From: Dryomyza anilis
Lineage: Eukaryota; Arthropoda; Insecta; Diptera; Dryomyzidae
NCBI GenBank assembly: GCA_951804985.1
Contig: OX638131.1
Coordinates: 40,056,044-40,120,043 of the forward strand
Reading direction: 5' to 3'
DNA length: 64,000 bases
Below, one piece after another: positions 34,291-45,029 of this stretch. Under the pieces are notes generated by a model. It ran no database searches and had not been told where the DNA came from. It worked only from the letters and a program-made list of their open reading frames with translations. Made by a program: the position numbers and the translations under genes. Position 1 is the first letter of the stretch. Each line of letters opens with the position of its first letter.

Positions 34291-36543
34291 TATGATTTAA
34301 ACTAAAAACGTACATTTGTACAAACATGAAATGATAAAAAATCATCAGACGGAAAACTTTTCAAAGGTACAAAATTTACACATCGGATCAACATACACAA
34401 TTAAAAAAAAAATAACAATAATTTTAGCATCCGAAAAAAATATCGTACACATTTTTTAAAGGTACTAAGTGCAAATTATTTCTTACATTCAAAATAAAAC
34501 GTTAACCAATTAGTACGAAATTATGCAACACTCATATTAAATCCTCTTAACCTGTTTGTTTTAACTATAACAAAAATATGGGTGCCAATTATATGGAGTC
34601 TAGATTTTCTATCAGTGCTTTTTCCTTATTGCAACACTCCTAAAATCAACACGGCCTGAAGGTCTACTGCGTTTACGACAGGTTTTGTTGTCTTAATTAG
34701 CTTATTTTTAAAGTTCAAAGGTTTGGCATTAACGCTACAATTTATAGAAAAATTGGCATCAACACCAAGTGCATTTTTCATATGTTTTTCATATGTTTTT
34801 GGTATCTTCAGGCAAATGCATGTGAAGTGCGTAGAATTCCGTGCATCCTCTCCGATTGTTGTTTTCACGCATTCACTGCACTCATTTGCGAATGCATTTT
34901 GCAGAATATGGTCTGAAGATTCCAGCCTTTTTTCACAGTTTCACTCTAAAGCTAATCAACGCAATTCTTCAAAGGATTATAATGGAGTTGGCAAGTATTT
35001 CGATGTTTGCGGTAAATCCTTCGTTTGCAGAAGAATTTCGGATCTAGACATGAAAGTAAAATTTAACCCTTGCTGCATGAAATACTTAAAATTCTTCTTC
35101 TGCATAAACTGAAGTTTCAAGGCTGTTGGTATTGATGCTGCATAGAAATTTAATTAAACTACAATGGGGAATTTGCTAAAGCATTTGCTAACAAGAATTT
35201 AAAGAAGTTGTGAGAATTGAAATAATATTTCGTATATTTTGACAATTTCATCAGTTACGCGCCAATTGCTTTCTAAAATGTTAAATACATATTAAGCAAT
35301 TGCTGAAAAATCAAGATTTAAGAAATTTAGGTACACAAATAAAATATTACAATTGAAAAAGAAACAATATAAAACCGTGAGTGTTTCTATAATATTGTCT
35401 AAATTCATGGTCTAAATTTAAATTTTAAAATTCAAATTCTGATGTAAGGAATTTAACAATTCTCAAAAAAAAGTTCCATAAGTTGAACAATGGGCCATTT
35501 ATTGACTCACAGAAAAAAGTGTATAACATTTTTTTTTAAGTCATTACATTATGTTATTGTTTTGAAAAAATGTATGTCTACTACATTTTGTAAGATTTTA
35601 AATACATTTGTCTTTATTTCACTTAATTTTACTACAACATGTATTGAAAGTTAGTTCTCTACATATTGCATAAACTGTATTACTGTTTAATTTTTATTTA
35701 AATTATTTGTGTGGGCACACGATGAAAGTACAGGTATAAACGAATTCGTTGGCTACATATAGCAGAAATTGTTTTTGTTTTGTTTTTTTTTTACGCGACA
35801 GATGACTTCAAAACAGGTATACAAATATACCCAAACGGATCCATTCATCTGACCGAAACGAGTTAATAACAGAAGACTACAAGTGATGCCAACTAATTGA
35901 GTTTCCGCTGAATCTTTGTGGTTCTAAAAATAAATACGCGAAAATAAGAGCTGTCAATTCTGTAGCATTGAGTATGAATATAACACACAAAGCCAAACTA
36001 TTATTACACCGTCCGACACTATTTTGCACACATGAAAATCTATCAGTACGTGAAACTATGGTATTTTTGTGTTCCCAGCTTTTTAGATCGATTCGATTAC
36101 GGGTTTTATTTCCATTTGAATTGTAATGCACATCATATTTTCATAATCATTTTTCTTAATTTTGGTGAACACATTTTGTAGCTGAGATATCTCTCAGTAT
36201 GAATATAAAAACGATTTTCCAATATCAATTCATTTCAAGCTTTTATTCCCATTTAAAATGGCACTATGAGATATTTTAAAAATACATATTTTTGGTAATC
36301 AAAAAATATCATATTAATTTTTATTCCTATAATTTATAAAGAATTGTTTTTATTATAAAAAATAAAAACATCATTATTTTTTTTATCACAACAAAGTTAC
36401 ATAAAAACAGATTATAGTTGAATTAAAAGCATATGTAGTAATTTCTCTACATAATTCAGGACGTATAAATAAAGACACAATTTAGGCATTTAATACAAAT
36501 GTATTGAAATTTAGTATAGGAAAGCTGTCAAATTATATAGTAT
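34291..36543. other. AT-rich DNA, unique patch at 34620-35150
   Basis: 34620-35150 is less AT-rich, with repeated GCATTTG/CAAATGC words. A 129-codon + frame (34723-35112) crosses it, with Phe/Cys/Ser bias and no domain, and is not called. 35507 onward starts TCACAGAAAAAAGTG, another CACAGAAAAA-type end. The remainder is AT-rich with ATGTAGTA-like words shared with 19900-20700. Confidence 0.4.
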
Positions 36544-37076
36544 TGTTACGAAAATTCAGTCTACGGAAAACTGTTCTACGAGTTCGTATCGCTGGATTAT
36601 GTACAAAATAAAAACACTCTTATGTTTGGTTTAAATTATAACAATTAACTTTATTAATTCACTTTAATAAACAACTTTACTAATAACAAATTCTAACAAC
36701 TGCTGCATGTCCACAATTTAATTTGACATTGATCACACGAGATGCACTCGACCACTTTACAATCACTACTGAAGTGAAGTACCTCAGATTCGGCTCCCTT
36801 ATATACTGCATGCATCAGTTCGACACGTTTCGACAAGCTTCGACTTGTTTCGAGAACTTTCTACTCGTTTCGTGAATGACGCGTGCTATTGGCATCTCAT
36901 TCGCACTCATGTGTTTTAATGCGCTGATCTTCCCTCTCTTTCTCGCACATTGCTCATTACGCTGAATGATCTACCGTCTCTTTCTAACACATTGCTTAGT
37001 GCGCTGAATTGTCTTGCGTCTCATTTATTATTGTTGCTTGCTTGCACAGTGGAGCAAATTACCTCTTTTCGTAACA
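36544..37076 (-). mobile_element. Solo LTR L3, 533 bp
   Basis: Full-length minus-strand LTR of the L1 family (TGTTACGAAAATTCAG to CTTTTCGTAACA), flanked by GTAT (36540-36543) and ATAT (37077-37080). It retains the TATATA box (TTATATACTGC on +, about 36800) and the AATAAA equivalent near 36650. L3 and L1 differ at scattered positions only. Confidence 0.9.
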
Positions 37077-37237
37077 ATATGCTTTTGGACGTAAATATAA
37101 TATATTCACAATTTTAATAAATTAGTTTAAATGTTAATCTATAATGTAATATGTGAATATAATTATTTAAGCCATAAAAATATTTTATTTGCCGCTTCAT
37201 TATATCATAATTATTTTTGCATACAAAATATATAATT

Positions 37238-37488
37238 CTTAAGTTTGGTTTAAATTATAAAAATTAACTTTATTCACTTTAATAAACACCTTTACTAATC
37301 ATGGCATCTCATTCGCACTCGTGTGTTTTAATACGCTGATCTTCCATCTCTTTCTCACACACGACCTCATTGCGCTGAATGATATTCCGTCTCTTTCTAA
37401 CACATGCTTAGTGCGCTGAATTGTCTTGCGTCTCATTAATTATTGTTGACTGCTTGCACTATGGGGCAAATTACATCTTTTTGTAACA
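37238..37488 (-). mobile_element. Solo LTR L4, 3'- and internally deleted
   Basis: Matches L3 from TTTGGTTTAAATTATA onward, with a large internal deletion after CCTTTACTAATC, and ends TTTTTGTAACA followed by ATAT at 37489-37492. It lies about 160 bases from L3 in the same orientation. Confidence 0.8.
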
Positions 37489-38655
37489 ATATTATGTTTC
37501 AATATAAATATATTATATTTGCATAAACTCTGTATATATCGTTGTCTCTTTTTCACTCATATAATATGTGCATACGAATGAAATAGATAAACTTGTTACA
37601 AATATAATTAAATTAATTATATTTAGATCCAAATAAGAAAAATGTTTAACCCAAACAAAACTTTTGATTGTATATAAAGAAAACATATTTTTATACCCAC
37701 CCAAAATATATAGTATTTAGAGCCAAACATATTATGTTTGGAAAATACAATTTTCTGTTTTCATGCAAACATCTTATTTTTAGAGCCAAACATATTATGT
37801 TTACACTATCCCAAATTTACATGAGAATTCGGTTGGATGACAGCTAAAGTTAGTTGTAATAACAAAATGCTTTCGGTAAAAATAAAATTTCTACATAATG
37901 CAGTTTTTATATTATTTCGACAAATTTTTTGAAGGAACTACAATACTTAGTAAACACTTGAATGTATATCATATACATAAACCAAATTATTACAACGGTT
38001 TTTTTAAATAACCCTTTGAGTTTTGGCTATAAGAAACGATTTTGCAGTTGACTAAAGTAATTAGGAGGTTAGTATAACAATTTTTTATGCTATGTGTGGT
38101 ATTACTTCTACAACGACGATATTCATTTCTTTTTAAATCACTTAAAGTGCGCTGTATGAATCTTAAAACAACAGAAAATCTAAAGTATTTCTAAGGAAAA
38201 AGTATTACATTAATTCATATCTCCACCCAATCTGTGCACCTGCAAAATCCGCTCATTTGGAAAATATTTGTAATTCTATACAATTTAAAAAATAATGATG
38301 GTGTTTGTTTATTTCTGTTGTGTGGATGGATTGCAAATTAAATCACACAAAAATTGTATTTCGCAGATAAGCGAAACTTGTAGCTTGATTTTGAATCATT
38401 AGAATGTGAGATATCGAGGGTAGGCAGGCAGCCATGGCGGCAGCCTAGGGAAAAACTTAATCCACATTAATACAGTGTAATAATAGAACGGCCGGCGTGT
38501 AATTTTGTGGCATTATATTTTAAGCAAACTGATTGAAAAATGCAGTAATAGATATTGCTAAATATGAAAATCAAAGTAAATAATTTTGGAAACTTTCGAA
38601 TAGGCCACAATATAAATCCACACACAAGAAGTAAGAAATAACAATTATTTCTTAC
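37489..38655. other. AT-rich DNA
   Basis: GAGCCAAACATATTATGTTT occurs twice, 62 bases apart (37721, 37783). 38095-38122 is a lone right end of the TCGTCGTTGTAG MITE family. Around 38405-38460 is a small GC-richer patch (GGCAGGCAGCCATGGCGGC). No gene recognised. Confidence 0.4.
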
Positions 38656-38731
38656 TTGTTTCTTCCTCATTACCTGATTCGCATAATCGGAATTCTTTTT
38701 GGCATATTTAACATTTGTGTGTGTTTTTCAG

Positions 38732-38767
38732 CGCTTCATTCTACTCCTGACATTTCACCAATTGAAG
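38732..38767 (+). CDS. Candidate 36-nt microexon
   Basis: A T/GT-rich tract ending TTTTTCAG (38724-38731), with a possible branch site TTTAAC about 22 bases upstream of the AG, precedes 36 bases that end GAAG, directly followed by GTAAGC (38768). Length 36 keeps frame. In phase 1-1 it encodes LHSTPDISPIE plus split flanking codons; phase 0 is also open but unusually hydrophobic; phase 2 has a stop. If the donor is not used, the same frame continues to a TGA at 38836-38838, ending in a basic LKKRSRKK, and AATAAA lies near 39027, so an alternative last exon is possible. The gene is not recognised. Confidence 0.4.
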
Positions 38768-39483
38768 GTAAGCAAGAAGGTTCTTCAGCCCCGAACAAAT
38801 TAGCTGTACCACTCAAAAAAAGGAGCAGAAAAAAATGATTGCACATGTGCGCAAACACTTGACCAGATTTCAGTTAAAACCCAGCTTTCAGTGATTTCCT
38901 TGTCGCGACGTATGGGAAAAATTCCTGAGCTCCAATCAGACGGTTGCAAAGTTTGACATGAAAAAGAAATCAGTGCAGTGTCTCCTCCGGGCTCTTATCT
39001 TCCTGCGCTCACTCACTCACACACTGAATAAATATTTTATATGCCTTACAATTTGTTTTGAGCCAATATTATGGTATGAATCGTATGCTGGACAATCGAA
39101 AAAATGTTTCAGTTTTTGTGTTGTTTTCATTCAGTCAGCCAGCATAAGAAGCAGAAATGAAATATGGCCGTTGGGATGACTGTGGGAAAATTTTTCATTT
39201 TTAATTGCATTTCAATACAAACATACCATATACGATATATGCACATGACATTGAGTATATGTAACGCCGTATGTACTACCTTTATGAAACAAACTCAATC
39301 GAAATTATTTTTACGAATCTAAATAGGTTGTATAAAATGATAAGATATTATAAAATATTTTAAAATCGATCGTTCATGGAATGCCTGGAAAAAAAAACTC
39401 AACTTTGTGTTCGATATCCCCCGACATATAATTCCTAAGTTATTTTTCAGATAATGTATGTTATTTAATAAAAGTATTAAATA
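38768..39483. other. Unique-looking DNA after the candidate microexon
   Basis: 38840-39180 is less AT-rich than average and has no repeat partner. A 73-codon frame at 38958-39179 lacks a domain. From 39180 on the sequence is AT-rich. Confidence 0.4.
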
Positions 39484-39599
39484 CTAGATGGACCCGTGCA
39501 CGACTCGTGCAAAGATTTCTTGAATGCAATTATATTGAATGCAAGGATATGATTTCTTGAATGCAAGGATAAGACCCGTATTTCGCTGTGGACGAGTTT

Positions 39600-40080
39600 T
39601 AGTATGAAGAGTTTCAGTGTGGTGAATTTTGGTGTGGTGAGTTTTAGTGTAGTGAGTTTTAGTGTGGTGAATTTTAGTTTGATGAGTTTTAGTGTGGTGA
39701 GTTTTAGTGTGGTGAATTTAGTGAGGTGAGTTTTAGTGTAGTGAATTTTAGTGTAGTGAATTTTAGTGTGGTGAGTTTTAGTGTGGTGAGTTTTAGTGTG
39801 GTGAGTTTTAGTGTGGTGAGTTTTAGTGTGGTGAGTTTTGGAGTGGTGAATTTTAGTGAGGTGAATTTAATTGTGGTCAGTTTTAGTGTGGTGAGTTTTA
39901 ATGTGGTGAGTTTTAGTGTAATGAATTTTAGTGTGATGAATTTTTGTATGGTGAGTTTTATTGTGGTGAATTTTAGTGTGGTGACTTTTAGTGTGGTGAT
40001 TTTTAGTGTGGTAAACTTTGGTGTGGTGAGTTTCATTGTGGTGAATTTTGTTGTGGTGAATTTAGGTGTGATGATTTTTA
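39600..40080 (+). repeat. 15-bp minisatellite array (about 32 units)
   Basis: Unit GTGTGGTGAGTTTTA with frequent G/A and single-base variants, inside HL2. Because 15 is a multiple of three and the unit has stop-free frames on each strand, long periodic open frames arise. Confidence 0.9.
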
Positions 40081-40104
40081 AGAATTAGAAAATTTTGTTA
40101 ATAA

Positions 40105-40440
40105 AAAAATTTCGACGACAAAAAGAATGCAATTTCTAAATCACCATTAAAAAAAAAATTCCACAAAAACAACAATGTTCGAAAAATATCGAAAAAAAAA
40201 ATTGGACGACAAAAATTTCGCAATGGTCACCATTTAACAAAAAAAAAATTATTCGACAAAAACAACAAAATTCGAAACTTTTTGAAAAAAATGTTGGACG
40301 ACAATAAGAATGCAATGGTCGAAATCACCATTTGTAAAAAAAAATAATCGACAAAAACAACAATGTTCGAAAAATTTCTAAAAAAGAAATTTTTGTTAAA
40401 AATATTTTTTGGCCGACAAAAACAATGCCAAAAATATATA
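40105..40440 (+). repeat. 92-bp tandem repeat in HL2
   Basis: Units start at GGACGACAAAAA-type words near 40113, 40205 and 40297, with shared CGACAAAAACAACAATGTTCG and CACCATT segments. Confidence 0.7.
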
Positions 40441-40730
40441 AGTATGATTTGTTTTTGTTTTTCCTTTAGTTTGACTTTTAGTTTAATGTTATTACTTTGG
40501 TTTTTGTATTTTTGCTTTTGTTTTGTGCTTTCGCTTTTGTGAGTTTGGTTTTATTTTTTTTTTGTATTTGAGTTTTTTGTTTCATGTTCCTAGCTGGTGA
40601 AAGTGCCGAGTTTTAAAGTTTTGAAAGTTTAGGTTGTATGGGAGATGCCACGCCTCTTTGTCCAATCCCGCCCGTATATAGCCTATCATTCCTTCCAAGA
40701 AAATCGGATCAAACGTAAATAAAATAATTT

Positions 40731-41070
40731 AAATAATAATAAAATGTTTTTAAATTAATAGCGAATTAAAAAAATAAAATGTATTCAAAATGGAAAATAT
40801 TTCATTAAAATTTGATTTAGCAAAAAGTGTTTAAATTAATAAATGTAATACTATAAAATTAAATGCTTTGAAATTATTTGAGTTTAACACTTAAATTAAC
40901 CACAAATTCACTAAATTTTTTTTATCTCAGTTACGACAACGTTTGTGATTTTGTGAATAAAAACTTTGTATTTAATGTAAAAATAAAATAAATACAATAA
41001 ACAAAACACATTCTGTATTGTGTAATTTGTAAAAAACGAATTTTAAAATTTTTCAGTATAACAAAATAAT
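40731..41070. other. AT-rich DNA
   Basis: Nothing recognised. Confidence 0.4.
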
Positions 41071-41460
41071 AAGGGGATTCATATCAAGCGCGTAAACCTC
41101 GTAATTTGTGGAAATCCCGTAAATAGTAGAAATTTACGCAAAAATTGTATGAGAATATTTTACGCTCAACTCGTAAATTTATTTGTCAATTCTTATGTGA
41201 AAATAACGTAAATAAAATTTCATGAATATTTTGCTTTATGTTATCGTTAGTTGTCAATAAAATTATGTTTTGTGGCAAATGTGTTTTCATTAAATTGTGT
41301 TGTGAAATGATTATAAGTAATATAACTAAAAATTGGAGTACAACCAACATTTTATAAAATAGTTAACGCGAAGCCAGATAAAAGTGCGATCATGTCGAGT
41401 TGCGCGTAATTTTATTTTTTTACGAGATGATAAATTTTCAGTGCTGATATGAATCCCCTT
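41071..41460. mobile_element. MITE with perfect 16-bp TIR
   Basis: AAGGGGATTCATATCA (41071-41086) is exactly inverted at 41445-41460. AAT flanks both sides (41068-41070, 41461-41463), a possible 3-bp duplication; a TAA/TTA reading would instead leave a mismatch. The interior repeats CGTAAAT words. No transposase. Confidence 0.8.
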
Positions 41461-41979
41461 AATATAAATATAAATGTATTGAAGATGCAGTAATACTACA
41501 TCTATTTATTGTTTTTAATTTAACTACATGATTTTTTTTTATCTGGATATATATTAAATATTATTGTTTTGCAAATTTTTTCTTACTTTGCCAACATCGG
41601 GTTTTTTTCAAAATCTAATAGGATTACTAATAGTAGAAAAAGTGACATGCTTAAATAATCGGCTTTTTTGACTAGGAACTCTCCCATATTATTTTTTGTG
41701 TAATAGTTATAAATTAAAGAAGTCGATAATATTTATTATTTAGATCCTGGTCTAATTTTTGCAGCTTCAGTTCCGTTTTCATATAACAAGAGATCAGTCC
41801 ATGCCAGAGAATAGGAATATTCAAAGTAGCTACGCTAAAACAAATACATATATTCTGCTTTTTCAGAAATTAATTTTTGATCAAAAATCAAACATACGAA
41901 GGAAAAGAATTTTATTTTTAGATACACTGCACTTTGGTTATCAAAAAAGTTACTAAGAGCAATTATCGCTTACCACTTA
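41461..41979. other. AT-rich DNA
   Basis: No gene. TCAAAAAAGTTACTAAGAGCAATTAT near 41940 is a word shared with foldback family A. Confidence 0.4.
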
Positions 41980-42572
41980 AGCTTTGTGTGTTATATTTGT
42001 ACTAGAGATGGGCATGTGAGCGTGATTCAGCGTGATTCACGTGAATCACGCGTGATTGTGATAGAATCCTAATTGAATTACAATTTTTTCGTGAGTAAGT
42101 GTGAGTGATTCGAATATTTCATAAAATAAAAAATCTCACTTTTAATTTTTTGCGATTTTTATATATTTGTGCTGAACTACAGAACAAGTAGAGCCACCCC
42201 TTGAACTCAGAAGGCTTTGGGAATGCGGCTGCCCACTTTTCAGAACTATAATAAATCAAACCCTTGCTAAACGACCTTCATATACCCACCCCTTCTTTAA
42301 CTCAGAATAAGTTGCATGGTTTCCGTCAACAATTGATCTAACCCCCTGCAATCCGGCCATACTTAGTATGACCTAGTCAATTTTTGTGGGGTCATGTCAA
42401 TAGTTTTTGCTTCATATGACCGTTCATGGAAATGTATATAGAACGCATTTTTTTCGATATACCCATTTTTGTAAAAAGTTTAATTTTTAATTTCAACTAT
42501 ATTTTGTTCATTAAGTTTAATTTGTTCCAAGAGTTCGTGTGTGGTCCCGATTTTATTCGAGTTATAAATGTA

Positions 42573-42880
42573 GCCGCGGTAGCTCAGTGGTTAGTGCGTA
42601 GGACTGCGACCCGAAAGGTCCCCGGTTCAAGCCTGGACTGCGGCTAACAACATCTTTTCATAGAAACATTTTTCTATATCGTGCTACCTCTCGGCAGTAA
42701 ATGGCAAACCTACTAGAGTAAAACATTGCCTATGAAAAGCTCTCACTCGCCGTTCGGATTCGGCATTAAACTGTAGGTCCCGGCACTTTGAGTACAAATA
42801 TAACACGCACAGCTCAAAATGGCGAGAGAGCTCGGCCGAAGTTCTATTCAGGACTGTAGCGCCAAACTATTATTATTATT
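42573..42880 (+). mobile_element. SINE copy S6, complete, with duplication
   Basis: Best-preserved tRNA-like head: GCCGCGGTAGCTCAGTGG at the start and CTGCGGC after the T-arm can still pair as an acceptor stem. B-box GGTTCAAGCC. Tail (TTA)n. TATAAATGTA is repeated at 42563-42572 and 42881-42890. It sits inside the hAT element. Confidence 0.92.
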
Positions 42881-42899
42881 TATAAATGTAGTATCCAAA

Positions 42900-43160
42900 A
42901 ATAATTTTACCCAAAGTCAATTCATCCCTGGTAAATTCTATCTCGGACTTTCCGAATTCTTCACCGTAGAATTATTCTTCGAGGCAATTTTTACGTTTTT
43001 ATATGAACAGCACATCGAAGGTCTTTCACATTTTTATCTCCGTTAAAAATTGAGATATATTTTATCAAAATCCCTAACATCATAACATCATTATAGCGTT
43101 TTAAAGATGTAGGTTGTAATGGAGGTGCCACGCTCGGTCGACCAATCTCACCAACAAACA
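42900..43160 (-). mobile_element. Fragment of the Helitron-like family
   Basis: On the minus strand GAAGAATAATTCTACGGTGAAG and ATGAATTGACTTTGGG match the GGGAAAGAATTC block and following AAGAATTGGCTTTGAG of HL1. GGCACCTCCATTACAACCTA near 43115 matches the upstream block of HL2 (GGCATCTCCCATACAACC). No minisatellite remains. Confidence 0.55.
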
Positions 43161-43426
43161 ATAGCAAAATACACGTGATTCAGCGTGAATTACGCGAGAT
43201 CGCGCGTGATTGTGATTGAATCTTAATTTTACTCACGTGATTGTGAGTGAGTGTGAGCAGAGCAAAAAAGCCCGTGCGTGAGTGTGCGTGATTAGAAAAC
43301 TTCTTTCGTGAGCGTGAGTGAGTGTGAGTCAAAAATCACTCACGTGCCCATCTCTAATTTGTACTCAATGTGGTGGGTCCTACAGTTTAATGCCGAATCC
43401 GAACGGCGGGTGAGAGCTTTTCATAC

Positions 43427-44646
43427 ACGCTGCAAAAAAATTCATACAAGCTCCCAAACATAATTTTGCAGGCATTAACATGTATGTTTGGAGTTTTATG
43501 TAAACATAATATATAATTGCCTGGTAAATCATTTGTAAACAGGGTTGTCTTGAGACTTGAACATAAATATGTTTAAAATATAATATGATTTGTAATGACC
43601 TGAATATAAATTTGTTTCCAGAGAAACATATCAGTGGTTTCAGCTGAAAAATAGTATGTTTGCATAAAAACATATCTAAATATTTTTGGAAAGGAATCCT
43701 GAAAATAAAATAAAAATAAAATATTATTTTTTTTTTATTAATTTTTATTAAAAATCATTAAACATGCACAATGGGAATTAATAATATTTGAATTCACATA
43801 CAAATTTTTAAATGCAGTGCAAGTCTCAGTACAGCACATAGCGTTGGCAAGGAATTCGCGGAGCCTGTTGTAAAAAAACCATGCCGAATTCTGTTTGAAA
43901 ATAGAAGCACTGATTTTTCAGTTGTGGTTTTTTAGATGAAATATCCGTGTTGGCATTTCACAATATTTTCAGAAAAACATTCAGGAACAATTAAATTATA
44001 TACTGCACTATTAAATGATATTATTTGTTACTATTTTACTTTTTTTTTTACAAATGAAATGAATTTACAAATGACATCGTATTACCGATACGAATACGTT
44101 TTCTCAACAAACATCAAAAGACACGTATGCAGAAAATTCTGCTCAACGAGTGCCAACTTCGTATACAAGAAGAATGTATGAAGAATACATTTATTTAAAT
44201 CCAATTTATTTTTTGTTTGATTTTAAACATTAATATGTTCAAACGATGGCAAAAGATGGCGTAGGTAGCAAATGCTGCGCAACGTTGTCAACTTCGTCTG
44301 TCGATAACTAATCGAATGAAGACGAACGTTGCGAACATAAGTTATAATTAGATTTGAATAGCATTTTCTGTTTGTTTTGAAACATAGTTATAACCAAGTA
44401 AACTTCCAAGAAATAGTATATTCAAATGCAATTAAAATTTTATGTTTGTATTGTAACATATTTATGATATTTATGAAGTTTGACAGATTCTGCTGGGGAA
44501 TATATAAAATGTTTACACACTGTAATATTTTATTACAATCAGAACAATATTTTAATTACACTGCATTCGAAATATATGAATGGTGATTTCTTATTATTTT
44601 TTATTTACATTCAAGCATATTCAAACAAATCTTTTCTATCCGTGTA
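43427..44646. mobile_element. Possible TA-flanked AT-rich element
   Basis: TA|CACGCTGCAAAAAAATTC at the SINE border and CTTTTCTATCCGTG|TA near 44644 are a weak inverted pair. AAACATATTATGTTT-like words in both halves echo 37721-37800. No transposase; borders tentative. Confidence 0.35.
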
Positions 44647-45029
44647 CGAATGTCCTGTCCGGAAACACAGGATATGCCGATCATTTTAGTATTTTATTTA
44701 AGTTTTTCAATTAACTAACTTCTCGATAATTATACCAGGACTCATTTCTATTTTTGTTGCCACAATCATGTCATAATTATATTTGTTATTGGCGTATGTG
44801 ATTCAAAGTCAGTTGACTAAATAATATATTTTCGACGCAACTAAAAATATAATAAATATTATGTGGCTGCTACTGAATATTTGAGCAACGGATTCTCCAC
44901 ATTGTTTGCATATATTCAACAACATTTCTCTGAAAGTGTTGTCGTAGCTGGGTACGAAAATTGGCAGAAACCTAACAACGTTGCCTGTCTGCGGTTGTCA
45001 AAAGTTGCTGTAGTTATTTGTAGAATGCA
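44647..45029. other. Mixed DNA, no gene called
   Basis: Short open frames only. Transition from AT-rich sequence to the opa-like island. Confidence 0.4.

Larger units (their letters stand above)
39484..40730 (-). mobile_element. Helitron-like element HL2 with two tandem arrays
   Basis: Read on the minus strand: a block TGGGCGG..GGCGTGGCATCTCCCATA (about 40670-40620), a 92-bp tandem array of about 3.5 units (40440-40105), some 32 units of the 15-bp repeat (40080-39600), then CCACAGCGAAATACGGGTC. The end is a perfect hairpin TGCACGA-G-TCGTGCA, 9 bases, and CTAG followed by T (39487-39484, T at 39483). Hairpin plus CTRR|T is the Helitron 3' end. The 5' border is approximate. Open frames of 110 and 120 codons are repeat artefacts. 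Confidence 0.75.
42003..43356. mobile_element. hAT element, non-autonomous, exact 8-bp duplication
   Basis: Termini TAGAGATGGGCATGTGAG and its inverse CTCACGTGCCCATCTCTA, flanked by ATTTGTAC at 41995-42002 and 43357-43364. Removing the element and one duplication restores the SINE sequence TTATATTTGTACTCAA exactly. Subterminal CGTGATT / GTGAGTG words fill both ends. It hosts SINE S6 and a Helitron-like fragment. No transposase. Confidence 0.92.
41980..43426 (-). mobile_element. SINE copy S5, split by a hAT element
   Basis: A short left piece (TGTGTGTTATATTTGTAC) and a right piece (TTTGTACTCAATGTGGTGG to GAGAGCTTTTCATA) are contiguous in intact copies. The tRNA-like head is missing beyond 43426, where another AT-rich element begins with TA|CACGCTGCAAAAA. 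Confidence 0.8.

Noticed and set aside
34723..35112. 129-codon + frame with CGKSF/CCMKY Cys pairs, zinc-finger-like at first glance
   Set aside because: Cys and His spacing does not fit a C2H2 or related finger, and an opposing frame is also open.
42573..42645. tRNA-like cloverleaf as a functional tRNA gene
   Set aside because: It is the head of a SINE repeated at nine or more places, with mismatches in the anticodon stem and a non-tRNA body fused to it.
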